Source: Amblyomma americanum (Eukaryota; Arthropoda; Arachnida; Ixodida; Ixodidae). Taken from it: DNA of 64,000 nt. The stretch is from the NCBI RefSeq assembly GCF_052857255.1, contig NC_135497.1:187145127-187209126 (forward strand), in the 5' to 3' direction. A program made the translations under genes and the position numbers. Position 1 is the stretch's first letter, and each line of letters starts with the position of its first letter. Under the pieces are notes generated by a model, which ran no database searches, had not been told where the DNA came from, and saw only the letters and a list, made by a program, of their open reading frames with translations. This document shows positions 11,727 to 63,423 of the stretch, one piece after another.

Positions 11727-12415
11727 TGAAGATTGCGAAGGAGAGCTACATGCCACATAGCTAGGCCTACCCATGTGCCGATACATGGCTCTCTGCATTT
11801 GTGTGCACAAACATTAAAACTTGAGGCCATGCTCATGATGTTGGACATAGTAAAATCCAACATCACACTCTCCCATACAGCCTAGTCTGAAAAAAAAATT
11901 TTGAAAAGGGCCCACAAAGCCTTCCATAAAAATTACTCAAACACCTCTCTCTTAGCTTCCACTGCATCTACCTTCAGTCCAAGTTAATACAGGCAGCCTA
12001 TTTTTAACGTTGTCTATGACATCAGTAAACTAAATGCAAAAGCAAAGCAGTTCTCGAGAAGGGCACATGAGCAAAAAAAACCATAGAAAGCCCGCAAAAA
12101 GACAACTAGTGAAAACAAAAAGTAGCAACATTCAAGAGAAGAAATTTTGGCCAAACAAAGACAATGCCTAGCAAACTGGCCAACCCTCCATTCAAGAACT
12201 TGCATAATTTACAAAGTGGATGTATCAAGGTGCTTCCAACAGTAGGAGCCAAAAAAGCCAACTGGAGTAGCCTGTCAGGTAAGGCTACTACCAGGCAAAC
12301 ATCTCCAGTAATTATTGAAGTGTGCTATTCAACTGACAACATACATGATGTATGACAATATTCCATATACAACGATGATAACTGCAATTGAGAGAGCAAA
12401 AGAGAGAGCCCTCAC

Positions 12416-54239
<41,824 letters not shown>

Positions 54240-54960
54240 CTCGAAATCAAGCAGACGCGACGGTCCGTTGCAGAACAGTACGGAGACCCTGTCTTGAGTT
54301 GCTATAACATAGGCCTCCTGTCACCGTGCGGGTGAGGAAAACGCTCAACGCTGCTACGAGGTCCGCGAGCTGGGATAGCTGCGACAGCAGCTCACACTGG
54401 GACCGAAATGCTCTAGATAAGGCATCTCATGGGCGCATGATCTAACTGTGGGCGTCGCACGGCGCAATGTAACGGCGCCAGCTCTTTACCTGACATTCAG
54501 TCAAGCGCTCGACGCGGGCGACCATTCGGTTTTAGGGGGAAACTGACGCAGCGGTGCCTGCGGCAAAGTATCGCTCTCGCTCTAGGCCTAAGCAGCCCCC
54601 CCTAGGCCAGCCAGCGTCAGCGGCCTGCTGCCCCCTGCCAATCTCCAGTTACGTCTCTGTTCGACACAGCGGCGGCGCGCTCCGCCGGGTCATGTCTCAT
54701 AGTTCCGAGTGGAACCGAAAATCGAAATGTACTGCGGTTATTTTTGTGTTGCGTCGCGAAGAGCGATGCGATGCCACAGCCTCAGAAAAGCTTCTTTATG
54801 TTTGTAATTCAAGCATAAATAGCAATCATGGCGGCGCCAATTCGCCGGGAACGGAAGTCACACTAGGGTGCGTTTCCTGCTGCCTGCCACGAGCGGATTA
54901 TAAAATCGCGGGAAATACGATCCAAATGTGCAATCGTTGCTGCGTTTCAGGTTAATTTTA
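54240..54960 (-). promoter_or_regulatory. Probable promoter and 5' UTR of the kinase gene
   Basis: This is CpG-rich sequence directly upstream of the kinase start codon, with no TATA box at an obvious position. Only location and base composition support the call. Confidence 0.4.
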
Positions 54961-55289
54961 GAGCCTCTAGATAAGGAAAGTAGACGCGGGTGTACTTACA
55001 CTAGCAGCGAATTCGTTTCCTCAGTGCATTTGATATTCCGTAGGGAAATAACATACTTCTGCCGGCTATGATAGTCCCTATTCATTCATATGCATGAAGG
55101 TCCACGAGGCAGTGTTACGTAACACAGTGCTGATACTGCTCGAAACAACAAACATCCGTACCTAGCATCAGAAAGCATTGGGTGTTCAGAGCCATATAAC
55201 CGGTATCATGAATATCCAAGATTTTGTCGACCCGTCACAGTGCCTTTGGTATCCGGCTGCTCAGCCCAAGGTCGCAGGACTGAAATCCA

Positions 55290-55411
55290 AACATGGCGGT
55301 CGCATTTCGAAGGAGGCGAAATGCAAAATCGCCCGTATGCTGTGTGATGCAAAATTATTCAGGAGCTCTCCGCAACGGCGTTGCTCATAGCCAACTCACA
55401 GCTTTGGGACA
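55290..55411 (+). repeat. Ruka-like SINE fragment
   Basis: ATTTCGAAGGAGGCGAAATG, GTGTGATGCAAAATTATTCA and GCTTTGGGACATTAA follow the order of the Ruka body but are strongly diverged and lack the tRNA-like head. The fragment abuts the MITE that starts at 55412. Confidence 0.5.
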
Positions 55412-55888
55412 TTAAAGGGGCTCTGAAAGCGGCTCTATTAAAGTTTCGGTATGCCTGGGATGTTAAAGCACGCCGCTTCACGAGTATTGTCCAGCAAGAA
55501 TTGTTTTGTTTAATACGCTTTGTAGAAACTGAGTTATATGTAGTCAAAATTTGAATTTCAGCATCTTCGCGCCTTTCCCTCTCCTCTCGTCACTTTGCGC
55601 GCGCTCTCACCTCCGAGGGGCGGAGCTTCCTGACCCGCCGGAGATACGCGGCTTATTGGCCGCAACCACGGTAGCTGCCCGACTTCTCAAGGAACCTAAC
55701 CAATAGCCATCTCTCAGGTGCGAGCGACGAAGGAGGGTGCGAGCATAAAAAAGTCGCGTGATTGTGCGCGTGATTGTGGGTCCTCTGCTGCATGTAGAAG
55801 TGTATTATTTGGCTCCGGTTTTCATGGCAATACAATGATTGAGCGAGTTTATGTGCTCTCCTCGGAAGGTGTTTCAGAGCCGCTTTAA
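55412..55888. mobile_element. TTAA-flanked MITE (GGGGCTCTGAAA family), copy 1
   Basis: The left end TTAAAGGGGCTCTGAAAGCG and the right end, reverse-complementing to TTAAAGCGGCTCTGAAAC, form inverted repeats with TTAA on both sides; length 477 bp. The interior is GC-rich and shared with the copy at 62183-62712, for example TTATTGGCCGC and GATTGTGGGTC. Confidence 0.82.
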
Positions 55889-56049
55889 AGCCCACATAAC
55901 ACACCACGCCTATTGTGCTATGCACTGCATACTGCAAGGAAGATAAAACACACTGAACTGTCAATCTTAAAAGTGCACCATGAACTTTTCCAACAGCAAT
56001 TTCTTTGAGCAGCCAATGTGTTTGGCACAAAATGCCCATCTGCTGAGCA

Positions 56050-56165
56050 ATGTCAGGTCACTTAAAGAAACCCAAGTTGGCCCAGAATAATCTGGAGCCC
56101 TACACTACAATGCCTCTCATAGACCATATTCAGGTTACTAAGTGCCACAAAACAACCAACAAGCA
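56050..56165 (+). repeat. SINE-like fragment
   Basis: CACTTAAAGAAACCCAAGTT, AATAATCTGGAGCCCTACAC and ATGCCTCTCATAGACCATAT are a diverged copy of the family also found inside both arms of the long inverted repeat at 10-11.7 kb. Confidence 0.55.
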
Positions 56166-56819
56166 ATGCATACACTATAAAGGCAGGTGCACCAGCATGC
56201 CTACACAGTCCATGCATTACGACCAACTCTTCCAGTAAGTAATGTTCTAAACAGGGTACTGCTATGTTCCAATAAAGCATAGCACAATACTAACAAATGA
56301 AGCTTACCGAGCCACATTAAGTAACACAGCTGTTATAAAATTCTCAACTGGTTAAAATTTCCAAGAACCATGGCACAGACAAAAGTGTGCAACCAAGAGA
56401 TACATTCAATGCTTTTAAAGTTTTAAACATTCCATTAAAGGCCAGAATGATGCAACATCCAAAAATTGGACCTCTCGATCATTTGCAAAGGATGGAAAAT
56501 CACACTACAGAAGTAAATGGTTCAGTACCAGACAATGGCTGTCACCACAAGGCGCAGAAGAATGAGTCAAAAGAAGATCAATGACCAGGTAAAATGACCA
56601 TGATTATTGCAGACATTCATACATAATTTCATTCAAGTAACTGGCAATCATCTGAGCACAAAATGGGTCACATGCTTAAAATCACTTTGTACATTATTCC
56701 ACTTCACAGCAAATATCCATCATTTGAAGAATTGGAAATGCCCACTTTACAGTAAAAAAAGCATAAAACTGCTAAAAAGTGGCCAAAATCCAAATAAATG
56801 CACATCAAACAAACCACGA

Positions 56820-59800
56820 TCAGTTGGATTTCTTCAAAAGCATAGGAGAGCTTGTGAGGTGCAACAAACTCAGGGCAGAGGGAGGAGTATACGAAACCTT
56901 TTTAGCCACCCTTTGTCTCGGAGTTTGGCTAGTGTTTTTCAACATAGCACAGCCCACCATTTTCCTCCCTCTCTCCTTTTTTGATGCATGGCTTCCATTA
57001 TTCACTGGGCTCGTCTGTGACAACACAAATAGTTCATGTGGTGTCAAGCCCGTTTCCCGGGATTTGCTCCTAGTGAATCGAGATGTGCATTCGGGTAACA
57101 CTGGGGACCCCAGTGAAGTTTCTGATGACTCAGAAGTTGTGATCATTACATTATCATTACTCACACACAGACTTTGTCCTGCTGTGGCAGAGCACAACTG
57201 TCCATCAAAACCAGTTTGAGCTGTCGCAGCACTGCCCAAAGCAACAACCTTACCTGGCGAGCATTCACAGCTCTTCACATTAAACAGGCGCCTCGGCCTT
57301 TCAGTCTTTGTCAGTGACGTCATTCGTCCCAAAGCAGCCACAGGAGAGTTGGACAGCACTCGTTTGGCAGCTGGGGATGCCTCAACAGCATTTAAGTGTG
57401 AGAGTACCAATTTTGGTGTTGAAGGAGAGCTTAGAAGCTTCTTTGAAACTTTTCTGCGCGGTGTCAAGAAACACTGCTGCTCAGAGCTTTCTGACAGCTC
57501 ACTGCCTGAGCAAACGTTAAGTTTCTTGGGTGTCTTCTCACTCCTGGGTGTTTGATCAAGAGCACAAGGAGAGGTATTACTGGTGGGAGAGCTGAAGAGA
57601 CACTCTGAGCTATTACTTCCGGGGGGCGTTGACTGAAAACGAGAAAAAAGCACCTTAGGGCAAAAACCTCTCTTTAGTGTTGTGCTAGACTGAGTACGTT
57701 GCACTTTGGCAATGCTAAGCATATCTCGCGTGGCATATTTGACTGGAGTTTGAGATTTTGAAGTTGTCGGTCGAGAAAGACATTTTTTTTCTGGAGTTTC
57801 CTCTACTACTGGCAGTGCTACTGTGACGCTGAACTTTTTCCGCAGGAGCTCTTGACGACGCTGAACAGCCTTTCGTCCCTGCTTTCCATGAGGTGTCTCT
57901 GGTACAAAAGTTGTCTTCAAAACATGTCGACGCTTTGCCTTTGGTGTTGAAAGGACACTCTTTTGTAGCTTTGCGCCATCCAGCGCATTTTCATTGACCT
58001 GTGCATTGTCTGTCTTAGACCTTTTTTCACGTTTCCTTGGTACCTCAGGGTCAATGGCTCGGCGTTTTGACGAGGTCTGCTTCACCACAATTTGGCGCTT
58101 CTCAGGCACTGAAGGCTGAGAAAGGTCCACTCTAGCCATAGCTTTGCTCTCTACAGCATTTGTTGGATTATCAGTGCCCCGCTGGAAGTTGAGTGAAGAT
58201 GGAATGCTTGATAGATAAGACTCCTGAGATTGCACAGATTGTACAGAGCCCAACTGGAAAAAGTCACCTTCAGAAGCAAGCGCAGAGTTATGCTCAGTGG
58301 AAAGGGAAACATTCAGTTCCTCTCCAATCTCCACAATAATATCTTTAAGGTTTGCTAGGTAGCTACAGCTTACAACCCCTTTCAAGAACTCACTAGCACT
58401 GACAGGGCTATAGGTAAAGGAAAGTGTCCTAAGGAGGGATGTCACCTTTTCCACGCAGTTGCCTGCGGGCTGAAAGTTTACTTCTTCTTCTAGTGCCAAC
58501 AAAGCTTGCAGCTGATATTCACGCACACGTCGCTTCAAGTTGTCATCATCTTTCAGGCAAGCATACTTCTCTGCAATTTGGACACAACCCAAAGTGAAGT
58601 GATCTCGGAGCAGCTTGCAGGCGATTTCGCCACTGCTCAATTGACTTTCCTGGCTCTCAGCAAACCGCTTGACTACACTAACAATGTTTTGGGCACAAGT
58701 GAGCCATGAAACTGGCAATTCAGAGTCAAGTGCGGCATCATAGCACTGCTTGAGATGCATCACAAGCTGGTCAATGTCACAGCAAGGATTGGTGATAGGC
58801 ACAGTTTCTCTCTTGGTGAACAAAGAGGTGTTTTCAGCACTCTCTATGGTTGCAGAGTTGAGGACGGGCAAAGAGACACTGACACATTTTCGCATATTAC
58901 GTACAGATGCTGGCCGTGTGGGCTGATCACTCATAACTCGGTGCTCACCCTTGTCCTTGCTAATAGGTGCTTTCATCTCGTACTCTCGTCGAAGCATCTG
59001 CAACATACATTCTCGAGAAGTGGACTGCTCCTGCATGCCACTAAGCTCAATTAGAGTGTTGATGGATGCAGGAACAAACCACTTTTCCAGCACATTTGCT
59101 CCAAATGGCTTTTCAGTGACTGAACCTATGGTTTTTGACTGTGGGGCAAACCCCACTTCCCTTCTACTCACATCTGCAAATTCATTGCCAAAATTTTGTA
59201 AAAACGCATTTGATGTGAGCGGGCCTGGTTCCGTAATTAAGTGCACACAAAACGACGTGAGGTCTAAGGGGAACAGAAAACCATAGTGCCTAAGGCACGA
59301 GTGGTTCAAAGTAAGTTCAACAAAGAAAGCACTGTTGTCATTCACCAAGCAGGATAACAATTCACTAAGAGCACTAGCAGGAGTCTTCGAATAGGTACGC
59401 ATGCCCGCGCTAACGCACCGGAATATTTGCAACCGACTGGTCTGGAAGATGCACAGCCTGGCATCTTGTCGTGTCCTGCACATGATTCGTATTTCTTTCC
59501 AATCCTCCGCGGCGATGGGTTCCTCCAACATGCGAGAGGAATTCGCACACAGCACGGCCGAGCCAATGTTGGTGCCGCTGTACACTACTAGAGTCGTCCT
59601 CTGCACGGACTTGGTGGTGGCCCCCGACAAGTAAGACTCAGCCACGTCGGAAAACGGAATGGCACTGAGAGGTCCCAGCGCCTCTGTGCGACCGTCTGAG
59701 CTCTGAAAGACACTTCCAGCAGCTACAAGAGTCGTTATGGGTATAACATCACCTCCGAGAGCAGTTATGGCGCTCCGAAGCTTGGGGCTAGCCGCCGCAC

Positions 59801-60479
59801 CCCGGGTGACGGCGTCAGATTCCAGAGGCGTCGTGTCGATCCAGAAAAACTTGGCCGATGCGCTCGCGAGCCAAAGGCGGCGCACGTGGGCAGGCAGAAT
59901 GTTGTCTGCGACGTCCTGATCAGCCGTATGAGACCCGTCCAAGAAAGCGGCGACGTCGTCGTCTGTGCGAGGGCAGGGCGATATGTTGAAGATGTAGTTG
60001 ACATCTTCATAGCTTGCATTCATGCAGGTTCTTTTACGCTTTGACTTCCATTTAACGGGCGACGACAGATTTGGGGCGTCCCACTGATATTCGGAGAATA
60101 TCTGTGTCAACGCAGCCCGCAGTACGCTGCAGGGGGGATCTTTCTCCGGTACGCTGCGAGAACCACTGCGGTCAATTGCGTCGCAGGCCTGCCTGTAGTG
60201 CTCGAACCGCCTCACCAGATCGTCCTCAAAGTCCTCGAAACTTTCCAGATTAAAATCGCAGAAGAGGCGTTTCTCCATGCGCTGACGGGCAAGGCCACTG
60301 CTGCTATAAAACTTATAGCCCCACCGAGTCTTTTTTGTGCCGAAGTGCGTGAGAAACTTTAGACAGCAGTACTTCACCGCATTCACAGCCTGCTGGTAAT
60401 CGGTAACGCTTAGTCGGTCTTCGCGGCTGAAGAAAGACGCTACATCTACTAAGAAAACAACTTTCGTTGAATTAAACAT
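56820..60479 (-). CDS. Treslin (TICRR), DNA replication initiation factor
   Basis: One uninterrupted 1219-codon frame. Treslin is the metazoan Sld3-related protein that, when phosphorylated by CDK, binds the TopBP1 BRCT repeats and helps load CDC45 at origins. The N-terminus (about 1-110: VVFLVDVASFF, RWGYKFYSSSG, ESFEDFEDDLVRRFE) matches the family. A central region (about 455-720: VLEKWFVPASI, VSWLTCAQNIVSVVKRF, RVREYQLQALLALEEE) corresponds to the Treslin/Sld3-like domain. The two TopBP1-binding CDK sites are recognisable at T862 (VPETPHGKQ) and T895 (VVEETPEKK). The tail is basic and rich in SP/TP sites. At 1219 residues it is shorter than the vertebrate protein (about 1900). The ATG at 60479 has A at -3. 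The gene lacks introns here, unlike vertebrate TICRR. It lies 2.6 kb upstream of the kinase gene on the same strand. Confidence 0.9.
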   Translation of the reverse strand: MFNSTKVVFLVDVASFFSREDRLSVTDYQQAVNAVKYCCLKFLTHFGTKKTRWGYKFYSSSGLARQRMEKRLFCDFNLESFEDFEDDLVRRFEHYRQACDAIDRSGSRSVPEKDPPCSVLRAALTQIFSEYQWDAPNLSSPVKWKSKRKRTCMNASYEDVNYIFNISPCPRTDDDVAAFLDGSHTADQDVADNILPAHVRRLWLASASAKFFWIDTTPLESDAVTRGAAASPKLRSAITALGGDVIPITTLVAAGSVFQSSDGRTEALGPLSAIPFSDVAESYLSGATTKSVQRTTLVVYSGTNIGSAVLCANSSRMLEEPIAAEDWKEIRIMCRTRQDARLCIFQTSRLQIFRCVSAGMRTYSKTPASALSELLSCLVNDNSAFFVELTLNHSCLRHYGFLFPLDLTSFCVHLITEPGPLTSNAFLQNFGNEFADVSRREVGFAPQSKTIGSVTEKPFGANVLEKWFVPASINTLIELSGMQEQSTSRECMLQMLRREYEMKAPISKDKGEHRVMSDQPTRPASVRNMRKCVSVSLPVLNSATIESAENTSLFTKRETVPITNPCCDIDQLVMHLKQCYDAALDSELPVSWLTCAQNIVSVVKRFAESQESQLSSGEIACKLLRDHFTLGCVQIAEKYACLKDDDNLKRRVREYQLQALLALEEEVNFQPAGNCVEKVTSLLRTLSFTYSPVSASEFLKGVVSCSYLANLKDIIVEIGEELNVSLSTEHNSALASEGDFFQLGSVQSVQSQESYLSSIPSSLNFQRGTDNPTNAVESKAMARVDLSQPSVPEKRQIVVKQTSSKRRAIDPEVPRKREKRSKTDNAQVNENALDGAKLQKSVLSTPKAKRRHVLKTTFVPETPHGKQGRKAVQRRQELLRKKFSVTVALPVVEETPEKKCLSRPTTSKSQTPVKYATRDMLSIAKVQRTQSSTTLKRGFCPKVLFSRFQSTPPGSNSSECLFSSPTSNTSPCALDQTPRSEKTPKKLNVCSGSELSESSEQQCFLTPRRKVSKKLLSSPSTPKLVLSHLNAVEASPAAKRVLSNSPVAALGRMTSLTKTERPRRLFNVKSCECSPGKVVALGSAATAQTGFDGQLCSATAGQSLCVSNDNVMITTSESSETSLGSPVLPECTSRFTRSKSRETGLTPHELFVLSQTSPVNNGSHASKKERGRKMVGCAMLKNTSQTPRQRVAKKVSYTPPSALSLLHLTSSPMLLKKSN

Positions 60480-60480
60480 G

Positions 60481-60491
60481 TTTCGCGGGAA
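60481..60491. promoter_or_regulatory. E2F-like site just upstream of the Treslin start
   Basis: TTTCGCGGGAA matches the E2F/DP consensus core (TTTSSCGC) and sits one base upstream of the start codon, in CpG-rich sequence. E2F control would suit a replication-initiation gene. Position within the 5' UTR and the short length of the motif make this a suggestion only. Confidence 0.35.
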
Positions 60492-60739
60492 GAAACATCA
60501 CTTGCGAACTTTGTACGGCCACATACGACGCGCCGTTCTAGTCATGACGGAAACGACGGAAGTGCTCGGCCATAGCCTCCTCTATTTTTCTGTGCCTGGC
60601 CAATGGCGGCTGGGGCCGTTGACAGGCGCCGTTCGCGCAAGTACGCGAAGTCGCTCCCAGAAGGCGCGCGCAACCATGGATTGAGCTGAAGTCCAGTCGC
60701 GATTAGAAGTGAATCAGAGAACTGTTGGAAGATTAGCAC

Positions 60740-61460
60740 TAGGTGCCCACGGGAAAACCACAAACGAGGCAGTACAGGGGGATATGGGCTGGGCAACGTT
60801 CGAAGCACGGGAAGCCCAGAGTAAAGTACTATACGAAGAGCGTTGACACACAGTGGCGGAAACGAACTAGAAAGCTGGCCAGTGAGTTTGCCAGAGACGA
60901 AGAAAGAGAAAGAAAGAGCATTAAGCGGCAGGTTAAAAACGTCGAAGGTAAAAATCGGATAGATTCAATGAAAAAGAAGCATAGTGTAGAACTATATCGA
61001 TGCTGGAAAAGGCAGATCAGGAAGGAAACGTTTTATGATAACTCAAGAGGCAGTGTCGTCCTCTTTGAAGCTAGGAAGAAGATGACACATGTGCTGTGTG
61101 TGGTAAATCTGTGGAAACAATAGAACACCTCATTCTAAAATGTGATGGTATCCATCCCGATGTCGATGCAGGCACAGTCACTCTTCCTGAGGCCTTAGGG
61201 TTTAGAGATAGCCATAGTCATGTAAATAAATCTGCAGTGGAAATTAGCAAAAAGCGATTGGAGGATTGGTGGCTCAAAAGCCGAGATGTGACATAAGTTT
61301 TAAAGTGTAGGAAGACGTATTTTAAAGAAAATGGCGAATTTTATAAAGAACTTAGAGCAGAGTTAAACAAAAATAAAGGAAAAAACTTAGCATGGTGGCA
61401 ACTACCACTGCCCAGTTTCAAAGGGGACGCTCCTATTTTCCATCCATCCATCCATGAGCA
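60740..61460 (+). mobile_element. 3' end of a LINE with CATC-repeat tail
   Basis: The plus strand encodes the C-terminal part of a retrotransposon ORF2 in two frames: a basic, helical stretch (DEERERKSIKRQVKNVEGKN), then CGKSVETIEHLILKCDGIHP, a zinc-binding C-x2-C...H...C pattern found at the end of LINE polymerases. The element ends in (CATC)n at 61441-61455. The fragment at 63425-64000 belongs to the same family. Confidence 0.7.
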
Positions 61461-61609
61461 GACGACGCAGAAGTATTACGTAGCGTAGAAAACGTCGCGC
61501 TTTGTTACAGCGCAGCTTCCATTTTCTCCAAACATACATAACGTGGGAGAATGGTCACGATGTTGGCTACCTATACATTGTTTTCATACATATACAAGCG
61601 TGCGTAAAT

Positions 61610-62040
61610 GAGTAGTATTAGTATAACACTTTATTCAGGCACAAAACATTAGGCGCCTAGGGTGTCGATGGCCTACTGCACGAGCAGGCGCTGTTCACCT
61701 TGAGCTCCAAGCCAGTCCAGCTAGTATGGGAGGATGTGGGAAAGAAACCCGATTGCAGAGCAACAGGGAAGGAGAATAGACATGGGAGAGGTTGGCATAA
61801 AGGAGCAGGATCAGTCGGAACATGAAGGATCGCCACGGAATTTGTATACGTAACCTGTTCCTAGCCATTTTTTTCCTTTTCTCTTATTAACTTGCACTTG
61901 GCTTCTTAAGCTGTTTATTTCTGTCGTCAGCCGTTTATATTCTGTGCTGTATATTTGTTAAGTTTTCTTTGATGAATCCCCCCCCCCCTATGTAATGCCC
62001 GTATTGGCCTTTAGGGTATTAAAATTAGATAAATAAAATT
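61610..62040. repeat. Two LINE tail-like fragments
   Basis: About 61620-61740 reads as a reversed 3' end (ACTTTATTCAGGCACA). About 61870-62040 reads as a forward 3' UTR (TGTAATGCCCGTATTGGCCT, then TTAAAATTAGATAAATAAA). Neither has coding sequence. Family unnamed. Confidence 0.4.
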
Positions 62041-62182
62041 GTGAACACGGCAGCCGGGGCAAACTGATAGCTTGCGGCTGCGGCATAGTTACGACTCCAA
62101 GGTGAACTTTTCGTTTGTTGACTTCATCACCGGCGGTGCTATTCAGTTTGCTAGATCCTACAAAAAAAAAAGCACACTAGCA

Positions 62183-62712
62183 TTAAAGGGGCTCTGAAAC
62201 GCATTTCGAGGAGAGCTCACTTAATCACTGCACTGTGTTGCCATGAAAACCAGAGCCAGATAATACTCTTCTGCACGCAGCAGATGACCCACAATCACGC
62301 GTCAAAGTTGGCGAGCCCTTCCTGGCGACTTTTTCATGCTCGCACCCTCCTCCGTCCCTCGCATCTGCGTAGACAAGGTGAGAGGCGACCATTAGTTCGA
62401 TTCTTTCAGACGTCAGGACGCTACCGTGGCCGCGGCCAATAAGCCGGTTAGCTCCGGCGGGTCGGGAAGCTGCGCTCCCAGAGGGGATGGGGGGGAGGGG
62501 TCGGCGAAGGAGCGCCTACCTTCCAGCGTGGAAAAAGTGACGACAGAGGGAAAGGCGCGAAGACGCTGAAATTCAAATTTTGACTACAGATAACTCAGCT
62601 TCTACAGAGCGTAATTAAAAAAATCCTTGCTGGACACTATTTGTGAAGCGGCGTGCTCCAATATCCCAGGCATGCTGCAACTTTATTAGAGCCCCCTTCA
62701 CAGCCCCTTTCA
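62183..62712. mobile_element. TTAA-type MITE (GGGGCTCTGAAA family), copy 2
   Basis: Starts TTAAAGGGGCTCTGAAACGC; the right end is TTTCAAACCCTTAAG. It is the same family as 55412-55888 but in the opposite orientation: its right half reverse-complemented (GCATGCCTGGGATATT, GCACGCCGCTTCACA) matches the left half of copy 1. It is about 530 bp long. Confidence 0.78.
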
Positions 62713-63043
62713 AACCCTTAAGTTACCTAATCAAAAACATTACATGAGAGTATTTCTTAATAGATAAAGAGCGTGCCTGGGAACACCATTCCACGTTCCG
62801 AAGATGTTTTTTGCGGGCTAATCTGTCAGCGTTCCTTATCCGTGTGTTTACTACCGACTTTTCCTGGTAATGATGCAATGGAACCAAAAGACAAGGCACA
62901 TGACATACAAGAACTTTACTATCGGTAGCGGAGAGTCGGCAACGACATCGCGAGGCAGGCAACTTGTAGTAGCACGGACAACGGATGTGCAATGCAGAAC
63001 GGCAGCTTCCTGTTTTATCAAAGCACCATCGCTCCAGGGCTTA

Positions 63044-63328
63044 TTAGCAGGTGGTTGCATATACTCTGGATAGTTCAGAAACACGGTTAGGGGTCGCACC
63101 TCTTTTACGCTTCCTAGTCTTGCATCCTTCTTCGAAGTCGGCAGGCAGGAAATGTTTGCTGCAAACGACCGAATAGCGTGACGTGGTATTCGGCACCCAG
63201 TCCTTTCTGGACATCACTTGCAGCCACTTCACTCTCAAATCGTTGTCACTAGGAATTTTATGGAATGAAAACCCTGGCAGTTTCCGCTTCGCGTCTGCTT
63301 TGCATCCCGGCGCACAGCAGTATGTCAT
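63044..63328 (-). CDS. THAP-type zinc-finger reading frame (partial)
   Basis: The frame opens with a THAP DNA-binding domain. The C2CH ligands are C4/C5, C9, C56 and H59. The family's conserved P26 (HKIPSD), W35 (VKWLQ) and F60 (CSKHF) are present, and the AVPTIF-like box is degraded to ATPNRV at about 78-83. The frame stops at 95 residues, so it is either the first exon of a larger gene (possible donor near 63085-63110) or a remnant. THAP domains occur in host transcription regulators and in P- and Kolobok-type transposases, so with this transposon-rich flank a transposon origin is possible. Confidence 0.72.
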   Translation of the reverse strand: MTYCCAPGCKADAKRKLPGFSFHKIPSDNDLRVKWLQVMSRKDWVPNTTSRYSVVCSKHFLPADFEEGCKTRKRKRGATPNRVSELSRVYATTC

Positions 63329-63423
63329 AGCTCATGGTACACGCGAAACGATGCGTAGACACAACGCAAACAAAACGCCAACTAATGCCTACGGCCGCCG
63401 CAGCCCGCACACCCGCACGTGTC

